Of a stretch of DNA of 64,000 nucleotides, positions 12,408 through 22,585 are shown piece by piece. The DNA is taken from the NCBI GenBank assembly GCA_000733355.1, contig JNVV01000007.1, forward strand, positions 54,058 to 118,057, in the 5' to 3' direction. Position 1 is the first letter of the stretch, and each line of letters begins with the position of its first letter. Both the position numbers and the translations under genes were made by a program. The notes beneath the pieces are model-generated. The model was given only the letters and a program-made list of their open reading frames with translations, searched no databases and was not told the origin of the DNA. The stretch is from Falciphora oryzae. Lineage: Eukaryota > Ascomycota > Sordariomycetes > Magnaporthales > Magnaporthaceae.

Positions 12408-14183
12408 ATGGCGGACGGATTTTGGACCAGATGGTGGGTGTTCTTCTGCCTCATCATCCCGACCGCGATCAGCATCGCCCTCCTCGTTGCCGGCACGAGG
12501 GGGTGGGCCTTCTCTAGTCCCGCATCCGATTTTATACAAAAGAACCGCGCCTCTACGCAGCTGGTGGTGCAGGTGCTCTCGACACTCCTCGCCTTGGTGC
12601 AGAGCTTGGCCGTCTGCCACCTGATCAAGTATGGCGGGATACTCCATCTTGCCGGCAGGCCGTCCGTGACGACGAGACAGCTTCGAGGATGGGTAAACAT
12701 GGCAACCGCGAAAATCGACCTAAACGTCTCCTTTATCCACCTCGCTCTGGCCACCGTTATCGCGTGCCTCAGTCTTGCCTTGTCGGCAGTCTGGACTGGA
12801 GCCATGACTCCGTTCCAGATCACCTTGACCACCGAATCGAGCCTCACCATCTCAGCCTTCGGTAACAGCAGCCTGATCCGGGAATACCCATCCGAGGTGG
12901 ACGCTTCGGGACCGGAGATCCAAACGCGCCAAGGCATGTTCAGCTACTCGGTGGGAATCAAGAACATCGGCGCGCTGATGTCGTCGGCCGCCTCGGCCAC
13001 TTCGGCCGACGGGTCCGTCCGCAAGCACGCCAAGTTTGACAACACGCAGTTCGTTTACGCCGGCCGCTCGTACGGGGCTGGATCCGCCGTTGGCCTCAAG
13101 GACGGAGGGATTCGCGCCGGCACCATGGGCCGCGTCACGGGCTACCAATATAACGAGACGGGCTACGAGGCGGTCGTGGGCTGCACCCGCAACGCCAGCA
13201 CCGCCTTTACTATACGGGAGCGAGTCCTGCAGCGCGTCTTCCCGGTCGCCGGCCGGATGCCGGACAGCGATTCGGACGAGTATTCCGAGTACTTCGGGCA
13301 CGGGGACGTCCACATCGTGGCCCTGGGCGTGGCCGCGGGCCTGGCGAAACGCTACCTGTCCATCGCGGCGGGCAAGACGTACCGGGCGCTCAACGCGACG
13401 CAGTGCACCATCGACTTTGTGCCGGCGCGCTTCAGCGTGAACGTGAGCCTGGCCGACCGGAACATCTCGGTCGCCAAGATTGAGGGCGGCCGAGGGGCCG
13501 TCGGCGGCGCGGTCCCGGATATGGACCCCGAGAGGAACCTGACCAGGTCCCTGATGCGGCAATTCCAGATCATATCCAACGACCTCACGAACCTGTACGA
13601 GTCGGTGCTGGGCGACGCGCTGCTCTCCAGCGTCGCGGCATGGAACAGCTCCAACAACGGCGCGGGGGTCGTGCCGGAGGAGCGGGCTACGCTTGCCGGC
13701 GTGGAGAACGCCATGGTCGCCATGACGGACGACATGCTCACCCTGTACGCCGCGGCGCAGCTCATGGTTGGCAACTTTTCGCAGCCCGCGGCCGTGAGCG
13801 TCGCCTTTGCTGTTCTGAAGGTTGGGCAGTGGCAGTACGCCTGGGCAATGGTGGCGCTGAATGCGGCCATCGTCGTTGCGGTCCTCGTGGAGATGGTTCG
13901 GACCAGGGGGTGGAGGCGCCTGCCGGCGTTCGACTTCACCGACCTCGAGTGGCTGATGCTTGCCAGCTTCCGGGGCGGGACGATGAGCGCCGGCGACCAG
14001 ACACCACCGATATCGAACTGGCACCGCGGATTCGAAGGAGTGAACTCACCGTTTTTATATGAGCGGCGAGTTGAGACGGGTGTCTGGACGGTGGACAAGG
14101 GGGGCGATGTAATTGTAGAGTTGAGACAGCTGGACGAAAAGGGCCGAGATATGGTGTTGGTGGTGAGAGGCGGGAATACTTGA
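12408..14183 (+). CDS. Unrecognised multi-pass membrane glycoprotein
   Basis: One intronless frame of 591 residues. I do not recognise a named family beyond a general likeness to large fungal hypothetical membrane proteins. Three hydrophobic segments lie near the N-terminus (about 9-29, 51-71, 107-129). A long region (about 130-470) follows with about nine N-glycosylation sequons (for example NSS, NET, NAS, NAT, NVS, NIS, NLT, NFS), suggesting it faces the lumen or outside. A fourth hydrophobic segment is at about 474-494, then a hydrophilic tail of about 97 residues. The two cysteines in the loop (one in VVGCTRN, one in TQCTID) could pair. Strong GC-third-position bias supports it as real. 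It lies tail to tail with the histone deacetylase gene. Function unknown. Confidence 0.75.
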   Translation: MADGFWTRWWVFFCLIIPTAISIALLVAGTRGWAFSSPASDFIQKNRASTQLVVQVLSTLLALVQSLAVCHLIKYGGILHLAGRPSVTTRQLRGWVNMATAKIDLNVSFIHLALATVIACLSLALSAVWTGAMTPFQITLTTESSLTISAFGNSSLIREYPSEVDASGPEIQTRQGMFSYSVGIKNIGALMSSAASATSADGSVRKHAKFDNTQFVYAGRSYGAGSAVGLKDGGIRAGTMGRVTGYQYNETGYEAVVGCTRNASTAFTIRERVLQRVFPVAGRMPDSDSDEYSEYFGHGDVHIVALGVAAGLAKRYLSIAAGKTYRALNATQCTIDFVPARFSVNVSLADRNISVAKIEGGRGAVGGAVPDMDPERNLTRSLMRQFQIISNDLTNLYESVLGDALLSSVAAWNSSNNGAGVVPEERATLAGVENAMVAMTDDMLTLYAAAQLMVGNFSQPAAVSVAFAVLKVGQWQYAWAMVALNAAIVVAVLVEMVRTRGWRRLPAFDFTDLEWLMLASFRGGTMSAGDQTPPISNWHRGFEGVNSPFLYERRVETGVWTVDKGGDVIVELRQLDEKGRDMVLVVRGGNT

Positions 14184-14602
14184 TCTAGCCGCCATGAAAG
14201 ATGTCCTTGGGAAAGGTTTCGTTGTGCTACGGCTTGGGCCGCTTGAAGAAGAACCCTTGGGGAGCCTGTCGCTATCGGTTAGCGTGATGGTTTATATCGA
14301 ACTTGTCTTTCTTAGGCCTGATTAGTAGGTATGCGGTTGAATGGGCTCCGCAAGAGAGCCGATCTAGCAGACCTAGAATCCATAGGTTGACGGGCGGCGA
14401 ATCTTGCCTGACATCGAGCTCTGCCGTATGCCGAATCAAAGACTTAAAAATGTCAGTGGTATCATTTCTCCTCTCCCAAGTTCTCTATCCAAGAAACCAG
14501 GCAGAAAACAATCATGTCAAAGCCGGAAGACAGCAAATTGCGGGTCTTACCGGCAAGGGCCGCCGAAGAGAATATATAGATACGTATCAACCCTTATCCG
14601 CC
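14184..14602. other. Convergent 3' intergenic region
   Basis: About 420 nt between the stop of the membrane glycoprotein (plus) and the stop of the deacetylase (minus). Only short open frames; I see nothing beyond expected 3' untranslated regions. Confidence 0.55.
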
Positions 14603-16093
14603 TCAAAACTCCATTGCCACGCCGACGCCCTCTTCCTTTGCTTTCCTTCCGTTCTCGTCCTTCTCTTCCATTTCTTCTTTGATTTTCGCCTCCACTTCGT
14701 CCCTGATACCCTGTAGGTCTGGCGGAATGGCTGAGTACTGAACGCTCGGAGCGCTGTTGACGAAGCGCATCTGTTCCGTGACGTGCTGAACGATCTCCGC
14801 CAGGCGCTTCTGCGGATTCCGGTTCTGGCGAGGCTCTCCGACGACCTGCTCGAGCGTGGGTAGGAGCGTATCCTGGCGGAAGTGGTCGCGCCAGGGCGTG
14901 TGGAGCGGGATGGTGGGGTCGATCTTGGTGTGGCAGTCGATGGCGATGCTCGTCTCGTAGGCCCAGGCGCGGGCGACGTTGCGGGGCGTGTAGCCGCCGC
15001 CGCCAAAGAGGATCATGGGGATGCCTAGCTTTTTGCAGAAGGCGACGCAAGAGCCGTGGCCCTGGACCTGCAGGTTGAAGCGACCGAGACGATCGCCGGC
15101 GAGGGAGTCGGCACCGCACTGGAGGGCGATAGCGCTCGGCCGGAACTTCTCGACACACTGGCCGATGACGCTCTGGAACAGCGCCTCGTACTGCTCGTCC
15201 GTGATGCCGTCGTTGAGCGGCACGTTGATGGCATGGTGGGCACCGGGGTTGCGCTCGTTCTTAGGCCCGTTCTCGTCCAGCGCTCCAGTGCCGGGGAAGA
15301 AGTTCTGGGGGTCGTACTTGTGGAACGATACGGTCATGACCCGGTCCGTCGAGAAGAAGGCCTCCTCGACGCCGTCGCCGTGGTGCACGTCGATGTCGAT
15401 GTACAGAACCCTGGGGTAGCACCGCAGCAGTTGCAGTATCGCAATGACGATGTCGTTGATGTAGCAGAAGCCCGACGCCTCGGATCTCTTGGCGTGGTGC
15501 AGCCCGCCACCCCAGGCGATGGCGATGTCGGACTCCTTGTTGCAGATCTTGCGGGCCGCGTCCAGTGATCCCCCCGCCGACATGGAACAGTAGTCATAAA
15601 GGCCCTCAAACAACGGGCAGTCAGAGCCGCCCAGGTTGAACTTGAGGTCCGGATTCAGGTTGTCCACATCCCTCGGCACCGGTTCTGGGGCGACGGTAGC
15701 GAGGAACTCCAGGTAGTCGCTCGCGTGGAACATGTTCAGCTCCTCGTACGTGGCGGCACGGGCGATGTAGTTGTCCATGGCAAAGGACATGCCGTAGGAC
15801 ATGATCAGACTCTTGGACAGGGTGAGACGCCACGGCTTCATGGGGTGTGTCTGGCCAAAGTGGTGCTTCTCCATGTCCGGGTTCGTGTGGAACGAAACGT
15901 TGTAGCCTTTTGGCCGCGTAATGTTGAATTCCTGCGCAGTCCGTTTTACCTTGCTGTAGTAGGTGGCGTTTTCCATGTCGCTCGCATGGTCTAACGGAAC
16001 AACGTAGTCCTCCACTACACGGTCGTCGGCGTCGACATTGTGGGGGAGATAGTTGGGCCGCGGGACCCGGTATCTGTACGAGTCGATATCCAT
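14603..16093 (-). CDS. HOS2: Class I histone deacetylase, Hos2 type
   Basis: A single-exon gene for 496 residues. It removes acetyl groups from histone tails; in yeast Hos2 is the catalytic subunit of the Set3 complex and acts in the nucleus. Visible catalytic features are H199-H200 in GGLHHAKRSEASGFCYINDI, zinc ligands D235 and H237 in YIDIDVHHGDGVEEAF, D329 in CGADSL and the transition-state tyrosine Y368 in GGGGYTPRNVARAW. The start MDIDSYRYRVPRPNY and FNITRPKGYNVSFHTNPDME, and DPQNFFPGTGALDENGP rather than the Rpd3 form, favour Hos2 over Rpd3. The frame stays open upstream to about 16432 but contains no other ATG, so 16093 is the start. The tail is rich in Glu and Lys. It is divergent from the ING gene. 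Confidence 0.93.
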   Translation of the reverse strand: MDIDSYRYRVPRPNYLPHNVDADDRVVEDYVVPLDHASDMENATYYSKVKRTAQEFNITRPKGYNVSFHTNPDMEKHHFGQTHPMKPWRLTLSKSLIMSYGMSFAMDNYIARAATYEELNMFHASDYLEFLATVAPEPVPRDVDNLNPDLKFNLGGSDCPLFEGLYDYCSMSAGGSLDAARKICNKESDIAIAWGGGLHHAKRSEASGFCYINDIVIAILQLLRCYPRVLYIDIDVHHGDGVEEAFFSTDRVMTVSFHKYDPQNFFPGTGALDENGPKNERNPGAHHAINVPLNDGITDEQYEALFQSVIGQCVEKFRPSAIALQCGADSLAGDRLGRFNLQVQGHGSCVAFCKKLGIPMILFGGGGYTPRNVARAWAYETSIAIDCHTKIDPTIPLHTPWRDHFRQDTLLPTLEQVVGEPRQNRNPQKRLAEIVQHVTEQMRFVNSAPSVQYSAIPPDLQGIRDEVEAKIKEEMEEKDENGRKAKEEGVGVAMEF

Positions 16094-17691
16094 GGTGAAG
16101 ATATGCTGTGTCCAGCCCCAGGGCGATAGCAAGTAAACAGAGAAAACAAACGCCCCTCGCCAGGCCGGGAGACTGGCGCGCAAGTCCCAGACAGGCGGCA
16201 AGGTGCCTGCCGAGGGGTCAGTAGGTGCCCAGGTACCTAGGTCGCTCGTGGTGCCTCCGTCGATGCGCGCAAGCCTCGAGTGTGTGGCAACAGGTGAGGA
16301 TGGACGGATGCCGCGGCCGCAAAGAACACGAGGCGAGAAGAAGAAAATACGACGATCTCGAATGCCCAGTTGGAAGCTTTTGCTGCGGAAAAAAAAAAAA
16401 AAAAAGGCCGTGACCCCTGCCTGTGTCGTCACCGTTTGGATGTTTGTGAGACGGGCTGCGTGTTAGATGAGTGATCTTTCGAGATCCAGTATCGAATGCG
16501 CCGATATTCGGTATTTCTTTGACTGTAAAAAATGATGGAAACATGATTCCAGTTGAGCCTGCAGTTCGTGACTTGGGCAGGGCGCCCATTCCACCCCTGC
16601 CGTAAAGTGGCAGCATCGCGGGTGGGGCCGCTGGGGTACAGAACTCGGCTTGAGCGGCCAGTGGCTGGAACCCACACCCCCGTTTAAGAAACGCTAGGCC
16701 GCATTGGGCCAGGGAAAATGGAGAGGCTGAAAGATTTGATGGAGAGCCCAATCGGCCGGTCCATTTCACGATTAGCAGATTCATTTCTTTCCCCGATTAC
16801 CCAGCAAAGCACGCGCACGCCGCATTCCACACCCCACTTCGCTCCTGTGCTCGCAACCGATTCAGAGAGATCGAGAAAGAAAACGCCCGTGTCCTGTGCT
16901 GGTCGCAACCTTCTCCAGTCTGCTTTGCGCGGGCTGTCGTCACTCGGAAGGCACAAATCTCCCTCTCCCCTCTTCCCCAACAAACACTTGAAGTCGTTGG
17001 CTCTGCGGCGGCAAGGGTCTTGGGTCTTAAGCCGACACCAGCGAGGCAGACCCGGCTTCTGCACTCTCACTTGTTGTCTTCAGGCTGGTCGAGGTGAGCC
17101 GCTCAATTTATACAACGTGCCTGCTCCGCTCCGAGCTCTGTCGCGCCTCCCCAACCGCCGCCACCCCTTGTCGCCTTACTTGAGCCCGCGCTCTTTCTGC
17201 TCTCTTTTTCCTTTCTTTTCCTTTCCTTTTCATTTTCCTTTCTTGCCTCTGACATTTTCTTGTCTCGGCGTGGCCTGCGGTGCTCTTTGGCGACAAGTCC
17301 CATGCATTCTCATCATCCTGTCGCGTCTGGCTAGCTAGGTTGCCTGCGCCTCCGCTGCACCCTCTGCATACCTGCCCGCCTCCGTTAGCTGCCTGCCTCA
17401 TCTGCCTAGCCTCGTACTCCCGTACTTGGGGGTATTTGTCGGGGGTAGAGAGAGGTGCTGAGCAGGGTGACATACATACACCTTCCGTGTTGCCACCCTT
17501 GGAGCCTTGCTACTGCTGCGTCATCAAGCACTGCAGCCGATATCACGACGTACTAGCGTCGTCACTACTCGACGAGGCCAGAGGAGCTCTACGTCAAGCC
17601 TGCCTATCTGCGTGTCTTTGAACACCTGCATTGCGATCGATAGCGGCTCGTTGCTTTTCTCTCACTTCAGTTTCAGCGGCTGTTAACAACG
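16094..17691. promoter_or_regulatory. Divergent HOS2 / ING promoter region
   Basis: About 1.6 kb lies between the start codons of the deacetylase (minus) and the ING protein (plus), so it must hold both promoters and leaders. An A17 run is at 16389-16405. The palindromic motif aggtacctaggt is at 16231-16242, about 140 nt upstream of the HOS2 start. A strong pyrimidine tract at about 17195-17260 is typical of fungal core promoters or leaders on the ING side. Open frames inside are short and not convincing. Confidence 0.6.
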
Positions 17692-19281
17692 ATGCCTAGA
17701 GACGATCTCTCCATCGACTTCGTCAAGAAGATGCCCCAGGGCGAGGCCCTGGACCCGTCCATGATCTTGGATGACTGGACCCACCGTGTGCAGAACCTGC
17801 CGGAGGAGATCCGATTCATTCAGGATGAGATCGCGGACAAGGACAAGCAGTATTATGACTGCATCAAGATTATCGAAGATCGGGACGCTCGCATCCAGAA
17901 GTTTATCAAAACCAATGGAAGCCATGAGAAAAACCCGCGTGAGGAGAACCTCCGCACCGTCATCCGCGACAACTTCGCCAAAGCAGACGCCTTGGCAGCA
18001 GAGAAGCTCGCCTTGACCGAGAGGATGACAATGATTATGGACAAGCATCTGCGCCAGCTGGACATGCAGATCAAGATGCTCTACGACCGAAACGAGCCCG
18101 GATTCACTGACCCGGACGAGCTGCCATCTCTCTTGCGCCCAACCGCGAGCCAGCCGCCCCCTCCCTCACGAATCACGCTCACTGTCAACACCAACATCGC
18201 GGCAGCATCGAACCAGATCCACACTTCGACAGCCGCTACCCCATCCACCGTTCGTGTCGCGAGCGGCTCGGCGCGGGGGGCACACGCCACATCGGCTTCA
18301 GCTCCGGCCACTCCCGCCGCCAGCATGATACTTGGTCGCCAGGCTCGTGAGATGTCTGCTGGACCCGGCAGCGGCGCCCCTAAGAGGGGGCCACGGGTCA
18401 ATAGCGGACTAGGAAACGTGCCTGCAACGTCAAGCAGCCTCGCAAGACACTCTTCGCTGGGACCTGGGACTCCCAAGGGCCACCAGACCGCAACAGGTGC
18501 GCAAAGAGCAGGAAGCGCAGGGCCCAGGGCTCCTATCAAAGGCACGTCATCTGGGGGAGCTGGCCGGAAGTCTGGAACGCCGTCTTCTTCGCATAGCCGG
18601 AAGAAAAGCACACCCGCGGCCACGGGTGCTGGGGTCAGCAAGTCAGGACTCTCTCGGGTTAAGCGGGTCTCAGCAAAAGCGTCGCCATCCTCGACGGTGG
18701 ACTCGGATTTATCCGATGCCGCGTCACACCAGAGCGGCGACGAGCGCAGCTCCCGCACAGGAACGCCGGGCGCTGCGCTTGGATCTGCCTCGCAGAACAA
18801 AGGCACAGCGGGCGCAGCTGGCAGGCCGGGCTCAGGGGTAGCGCGCCTTAAGAAGGAGCACAAGGGCTCGGCAGACGAGGACGATGAGGACGAAGAGATG
18901 CTGGATATCGAAGACGATGAGGCCGGCGACGATCGCAAGTACTGCATTTGCCAGAACGTAAGCTTCGGCGACATGGTAGCCTGCGATAACGCCGAGTGCC
19001 CAACGGAGTGGTTCCACTGGTAAATCACATACCCTACCCTTTTCTCCTTCTGTCTTGCGAGACAGACTTACTTTGACGTATGAGAGGTAACTAACATTGT
19101 TGATCACAGGGGCTGCGTTGGTCTTAAGGCAGAGCCTACGGGACTCTGGTATTGCCCGTAAGTCAAAACGTCTTCCTAACCCCTCAGCTGACTTTCCTCG
19201 AGCTACTTGATCTACAGATGCTAACTAGAAGATAGAATTTGCGACGAAAACATGAAAAAGACCGGGAACAAGGGGAAATAG
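17692..19281 (+). CDS. ING-family PHD-finger chromatin protein (Yng2/Pho23-like)
   Basis: Exons are 17692-19019, 19110-19157 and 19236-19281; the protein is 473 residues. The N-terminal ING domain (about 18-135) contains ALDPSMILDDWTHRVQNLP and a coiled coil that in the family binds the partner complex. Residues about 150-395 are low complexity, rich in Ser, Gly, Ala and basic residues, followed by an acidic run. The C-terminal PHD finger has the full C4HC3 set: C418, C420, C431, C436, H442, C445, C458, C461. This domain reads H3K4 methylation. The PHD is split by both introns, and the last exon is only 46 nt; the second intron has a clear ctaac branch site. Yeast relatives sit in NuA4 (Yng2) or Rpd3L (Pho23). 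The N-terminus leans to Yng2, but I cannot settle it. Confidence 0.9.
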
Positions 19282-20291
19282 GAGTCCCCTGACCGCGAAA
19301 TTCAGCCGGGGCAGCAGGATCGACTACCATCGCAGCGAGAGCCTCCTCCCAAGGGTGGTGTCGAAGACTGTGTCGTGGTGCGTGCCAGGTTCGTTCCGCT
19401 GCCCGCCGCCTCGGCGGTTGGTGAACCACTGCAGCACCCGAATGCCTCTATTCCGCTGCGCAGAGGCCCTGTCGTGCTTAGAGCGCTGCGCCACGGGTCT
19501 CGCCTGCCCTGCAGGCCCGAAAGGTCCAGCACGCATATTGCGGCGGTCCCAAGACACAGGCTGGATGAGGGCTCAATCTTGAGCGACGCCGAGTTCGCTC
19601 GAGCTGCCCCGGTTGCGGCTACTAACTTATAAAGAAGAATTGTTTGCTTCAGTATAGCGTCGCTCACTTGCATCAAGTGTTCAGGGGCTAAAAGAAAAAC
19701 GCGACGTGAGGAGTCGAACTGCGAGCTGCATGATGGGGAATTCATATAGGTGGTCATAATGATAAATAAAGTTTGCTTCATCCCATATCCAGTCTTTCTG
19801 TACCGAGAATACCCATGATAACTGCCAGAAATACCCGTAGACAACTGGCAACAGACGCCCATTTTCCCGAAGGGATGAGAAAATGACGTCACCATACGAG
19901 ATTTTTGTAATGTTAGCGCTAACTCAGGAGACCCAGCACGAGTCTACCTTGATTTACTTATCTTCTCTCTTTCGATTGCAGAGCGCATCCTGAAATAATT
20001 AGGATGTCCCGCGAAAGTTGACGAGGAAGTCCCAAGGTTTCAGTGACAAGACCCCATTGAACAGGAAAGGAGGATGGTTTGCCGGGTAGGGCACCCCGAG
20101 AAAGCTAGACTCATCTATACCCAAGGAGGTTTCCATTTATTATATGATATAGCTGCACTAATCCAGAGGTACCGCCGCGCGATTACCATACTGACGGCTG
20201 GTCGATTCTAGACCCGACAAAGCCAGCCCAGTGAAAATAGAAAAAAGCAACATGTGCCCACGCATCAGAGACGCGGCCTGGGTCGACCTGT
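19282..20291. other. Convergent 3' intergenic region
   Basis: About 1 kb between the stops of the ING gene (plus) and UGP1 (minus). Open frames in 19300-19900 on both strands lack recognisable products. The stretch is longer than needed for two 3' ends; I see no RNA gene. Confidence 0.55.
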
Positions 20292-22585
20292 TTAGTGCTC
20301 CAGGAGCCTCAGACTTCCCTGCACCACGACGTTCTCCAGTATGGATCCAGGGGGGATGTCTATCGTCTGACCCTCAGTGGCGACGATGATGACGGTGCCC
20401 TTGAGGGTGACGCCACGGCCCAGCGTGACACCGCCGGTGATGGTCAGGTGGTCCAGCTCAATGATCTTGGGGATCGAGGGGATGCGCTTCTGGAAGTCCG
20501 AGACCTTCTTGAAGTCGCTGCCGAGCTTGATGAGCGGGGCGTCGCCAAAGCGGCTCGAGCTCATCTGCAGCTGGCCGTGCTTGACCGTGTACAGGTCCGA
20601 CTTGACCAGCATGAGGTCGGAGCACGTCTTGACGGGCAGGAAGCGCCTGCGGGGCACATTAACACCGTGGGCGTTGCGGAAGTGGCGGATGGCCGCGCCC
20701 ACGGCCGTCTCCAGCTGGATGATGGAAATGTCCGACTCGCCCTTCTTGTCGCCGGGGATCGTCTTGCCGTTGGGGATGATCTCCATCTCGAGCTCGTCGT
20801 TCTCGACGACGCGCTTGATGGCCTTGACGTTCATCCAGATGTTGTTGGTGTTGAAGTATCTGAACTTCTTGATACTCTTGAACTCGTTGACGTGCTCCTT
20901 GGGGACCTGCGCGATTTCAAGCAGCCGGACCGAGCCCTCGTAGTCGATGATGGTGCCACCCTTGACGTCGGCCTTGGTCTTGTTGGTAAGCTCCATGACG
21001 TACTCGGCCTCGGTCTCAACCATGTGCTGCAGGATGCGCAGGTCGACAACGGCACCCAGGTTGTCCACGTTGGACAGGAAGATGATCTCGATGCCGCGCT
21101 CAATGAGCTTGTCGAGGATGCCCGAGTTGTAGAGAGACTCGAAAACATCGCCGTGGCCGGGAGGATACCAGGCATCGATGGACGAGTCAAACTGCTTGGG
21201 GACGGGCAGCAGCGAGTCCTTGTAGATACGGGGGTACCTCGACTGGTTGAAAGTCAGGATGTCGACGTTGTGGCCCTCGTACTTCTTGATGATGGACGCC
21301 GTGTCCTCATCGGTGTTGAACGAGTTCATCAGGATGAAGGGCACGTTGGTGCCGTAGGTGCGGTTCAGGTACTCGACCTGCCGAACCGACAGGTCGAGGA
21401 ACGACATGCCGTCACGGACCTCAATAACCGACTTGGGACCAACGCATCCCATCGAGGTACCGAGACCTCCATTCAGCTTGAGGACGGCGAGCTTGTTCAG
21501 GAAGCCGACAGACTCGGAGTTTGCGAGATCATCGTAGTCCACAACCTGGCCCTGGGCAGGCGGCGCAATACGGTCCCAGTCCCTGTTTGTATCCAAGATA
21601 CCAGGTCAGCCGCCTTTAGTTCACTAGACTTATATCCCCCTCTGCTTTGTCCGAGTTGATCGTTCGGGACATACACTGTAGTGCCCTTGGCCTTGTCGTT
21701 CACATATCGCCGGAAGAGGGCAAAGAAGTTGTCCATCTCCGTCTCGAAAAGCTATACAAGGCGAACCAGAGTCAGTCTTCAACGCCGGCACTGTGTGCGG
21801 AGGGGTTCCAGGGGGAAGGTAGCGCCTTACCTTCTTTTGCTGGGGGTCCTTGACGGTCTCGCCGAGGCCGGTCAGGGCGTTCCGCATCTGCGCGGCCGCA
21901 ATGTTGGTCGACGTGTTCTCGAACGCCTATATTGCCATCTTGTTAGCATTTTGAGCACCTCATGGATAATGTGACATAGATTGTGCGTGTAGATGCATAG
22001 TGGGCGGATCCAGGGGCATTAGTGGCAGACTCCGGCATCGTTCGAGAATGCGCCCTCTTGAGCCAGGCTCAGTACGGTGAGGATATCTTCTGAAAGTTGC
22101 ATGGGAATGCCTAGCATAGCCGGCGATTCCAAGGTGCTGGCACGGGGCCGGTCAAGGCGGTGGCAGTGGGCAACTCAAGGCAAGGCAAAGAAAGGTCTCA
22201 ACATCTCTCCAGCCACTAGGCCAACGAGATCCAGGGAGCAAGGACCGCCAAAGAGGGTCCTGAATGCTCGCTGCTTCCCCGCCCCCCGCCTCTCCCATGA
22301 GCTCCGGGGCTAGAATTTCGTGGTCTTGGACCAGCAGCGCGCCCTCCCGCGACGCCTCGTGTCTGGTCTTTGGCGGAAGGCGGGCCACAGGGCAAAGGGG
22401 AAGCGAAGGAGTGTGTGGCAGTGAATGTCGGCTGAGCTGGTATGCTGGGCCGGTCTACTCACCATGTGGGAGCGAGTCTTGCCATGGTGGCGCTGGGTGA
22501 ACTCGGCATCGCCATCCTGTCCATCGTTGGGCTTGAGATGCGAGGGCACCGCGCTCCTGACGGCGTTCTTCACGGCGGAAGCCAT
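20292..22585 (-). CDS. UGP1: UTP-glucose-1-phosphate uridylyltransferase
   Basis: Makes UDP-glucose from UTP and glucose-1-phosphate, the donor for beta-glucan, glycogen, trehalose and glycoprotein folding; cytosolic. Exons (minus) are 22585-22463, 21926-21831, 21751-21675 and 21582-20292; the protein is 528 residues, as usual for the family. Landmarks are the nucleotide-binding loop [55 protein letters not shown] and the catalytic-lysine region [17 protein letters not shown], then a C-terminal beta-helix ([17 protein letters not shown]). The junctions rebuild [27 protein letters not shown] and [13 protein letters not shown]. Intron 1 is 536 nt, several times longer than any other intron here, and could hold regulatory sequence. 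The exon 3 donor is gtatgt. Confidence 0.96.

Noticed and set aside
12852..14024. 390-codon minus-strand frame inside the membrane glycoprotein gene
   Set aside because: Antisense shadow rich in Arg, His and Asp with no domain; the plus frame has helices and sequons.
15056..15568. Plus-strand open frame antisense to HOS2
   Set aside because: Shadow of the deacetylase coding frame with no recognisable domain.
16094..16432. N-terminal extension of HOS2 in the open frame up to 16432
   Set aside because: The extension has no ATG, includes the A17 run read as polyphenylalanine, and no deacetylase has it.
19690..19730. tRNA-like B-box (gttcgactc on minus) near 19708
   Set aside because: The flanking five bases cannot form a T-stem and there is no matching acceptor or A-box.
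20295..21659. 454-codon plus-strand open frame antisense to UGP1
   Set aside because: It mirrors UGP1 exon 4 and has no domain. Strong G/C third-position bias commonly leaves the antisense frame open.
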